Positions 30,813 through 31,176 of a DNA stretch of 31,176 bases are shown in pieces. Source of the stretch: Clostridia bacterium (lineage in GTDB: Bacteria > Bacillota > Clostridia > Oscillospirales > CAG-272); contig CAAGGQ010000235.1 in the NCBI GenBank assembly GCA_900769475.1, positions 1-31,176 of the forward strand, written 5' to 3'. The translations under genes were made by a program, and so were the position numbers. The first letter of the stretch is position 1. The number at the start of each line of letters is the position of its first letter. The notes under the pieces are model-generated. The model saw nothing but the letters and a program-made list of their open reading frames with translations, was not told where the DNA came from and ran no database searches.

Positions 30813-31176
30813 AGGATAGAAAGGTCTTATAGTCCTCGTAATTTTTCTTCAAGAGCGCCGGAGTATCCAGGCCGTAGGGGCACTTGGCCTTGCATTGGCC
30901 GCATTCGATGCAATTCTCGATCTTCTTCATTTTTTCCTGCCCTGCCGCACTCAAATGTCCGGCCGCCGGAGAACGGCGCAACAGCAGCGACATCCGCGCG
31001 CAATTATTGATCTCAATTCCCACGGGGCATGGCATACAATAGCCACAGCCGCGGCAAAACTCTCCTGCCAGCTCCTCACGCTCCCGTTGAATGTAGGCAA
31101 GGCGCGCCTCGTCCAAAGCGGGGGGATTCTCCTGATAGGAAAGAAACTCCTCCAGCTCGCTCATACGCTGGATCCC
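30811..31176 (-). CDS. Aldo/keto reductase C-terminal ferredoxin-like domain (N-terminus beyond window)
   Basis: The last 121 residues of a minus-strand gene that continues past the window edge; the frame stays open through base 31176. Two 4Fe-4S motifs are visible: CRGCGYCMPCPVGIEI and CIECGQCKAKCPYGLD. This layout, preceded by a helical ERE-rich segment, is characteristic of Clostridia aldo/keto reductases with a ferredoxin tail, which use an iron-sulfur input for reduction of aldehydes or ketones. The AKR barrel itself is not seen here, so the assignment rests on the tail. Confidence 0.8.
   Translation of the reverse strand, partial: GIQRMSELEEFLSYQENPPALDEARLAYIQREREELAGEFCRGCGYCMPCPVGIEINNCARMSLLLRRSPAAGHLSAAGQEKMKKIENCIECGQCKAKCPYGLDTPALLKKNYEDYKTFLS

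Overview
The window looks like chromosomal DNA of an uncultured, probably gut-associated, low-redundancy Clostridia genome (Bacillota). The evidence is the gene content: mfd followed by a PpiC-type foldase lipoprotein, a DUF512 radical-SAM protein directly before der, an ECF-type ThiT under a TPP riboswitch, an aldo/keto reductase with a ferredoxin tail, and sigma-A promoters close to TTGACA-N17-TATAAT. No phage, transposase, integrase or CRISPR array was seen.

Layout. 1-1998: 3' part of mfd. 2055-3413: foldase-like lipoprotein. 3469-4523: TPP riboswitch, thiT and a small membrane protein translationally coupled to it. 4571-4957: rnpB (RNase P RNA), followed without a visible terminator by a lipoprotein gene (4991-5692). 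5731-7770 on the minus strand: an HprK-like kinase, a PqqD-like protein and a small SipW/S26-type peptidase in one tightly coupled operon, then a YgjP-type metalloprotein behind a hairpin. 8011-9207: an endonuclease/exonuclease/phosphatase-fold lipoprotein. 9345-13011: a heterodimeric ABC exporter.

13177-20687 on the minus strand is the most unusual part. Two diverged copies of one cassette lie head to tail. Each has a 46-47 residue peptide gene followed about 40 nt later by a secreted 1.1-1.2 thousand residue GLUG-repeat (beta-helix-like) protein. One of the two peptide genes starts with TTG. The peptides share a YE-x-P start, an EDILTTS core and a Gly/Asp-rich tail ending in Trp.

20985-26306: a housekeeping operon (DUF512 protein, der, an unknown membrane protein, obgE, ppa). 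26388-27447: tRNA-Thr(CGT) and rsmA. 27516-28831: ackA with its own promoter and terminator. 28905-30752: two tandem paralogous alpha/beta hydrolases. 30811-31176 on the minus strand: the ferredoxin-like C-terminus of an aldo/keto reductase cut by the window edge.

Working together. The core genes cover repair and translation, ribosome assembly, pyrophosphate removal and acetate production. The accessory part combines a PqqD-like peptide-binding protein, an HprK-like kinase, an S26-type peptidase, an ABC exporter and duplicated short peptides tied to large secreted beta-helix proteins. That combination resembles parts of peptide-modification systems, but a functional link between the operon and the peptides is inference only.
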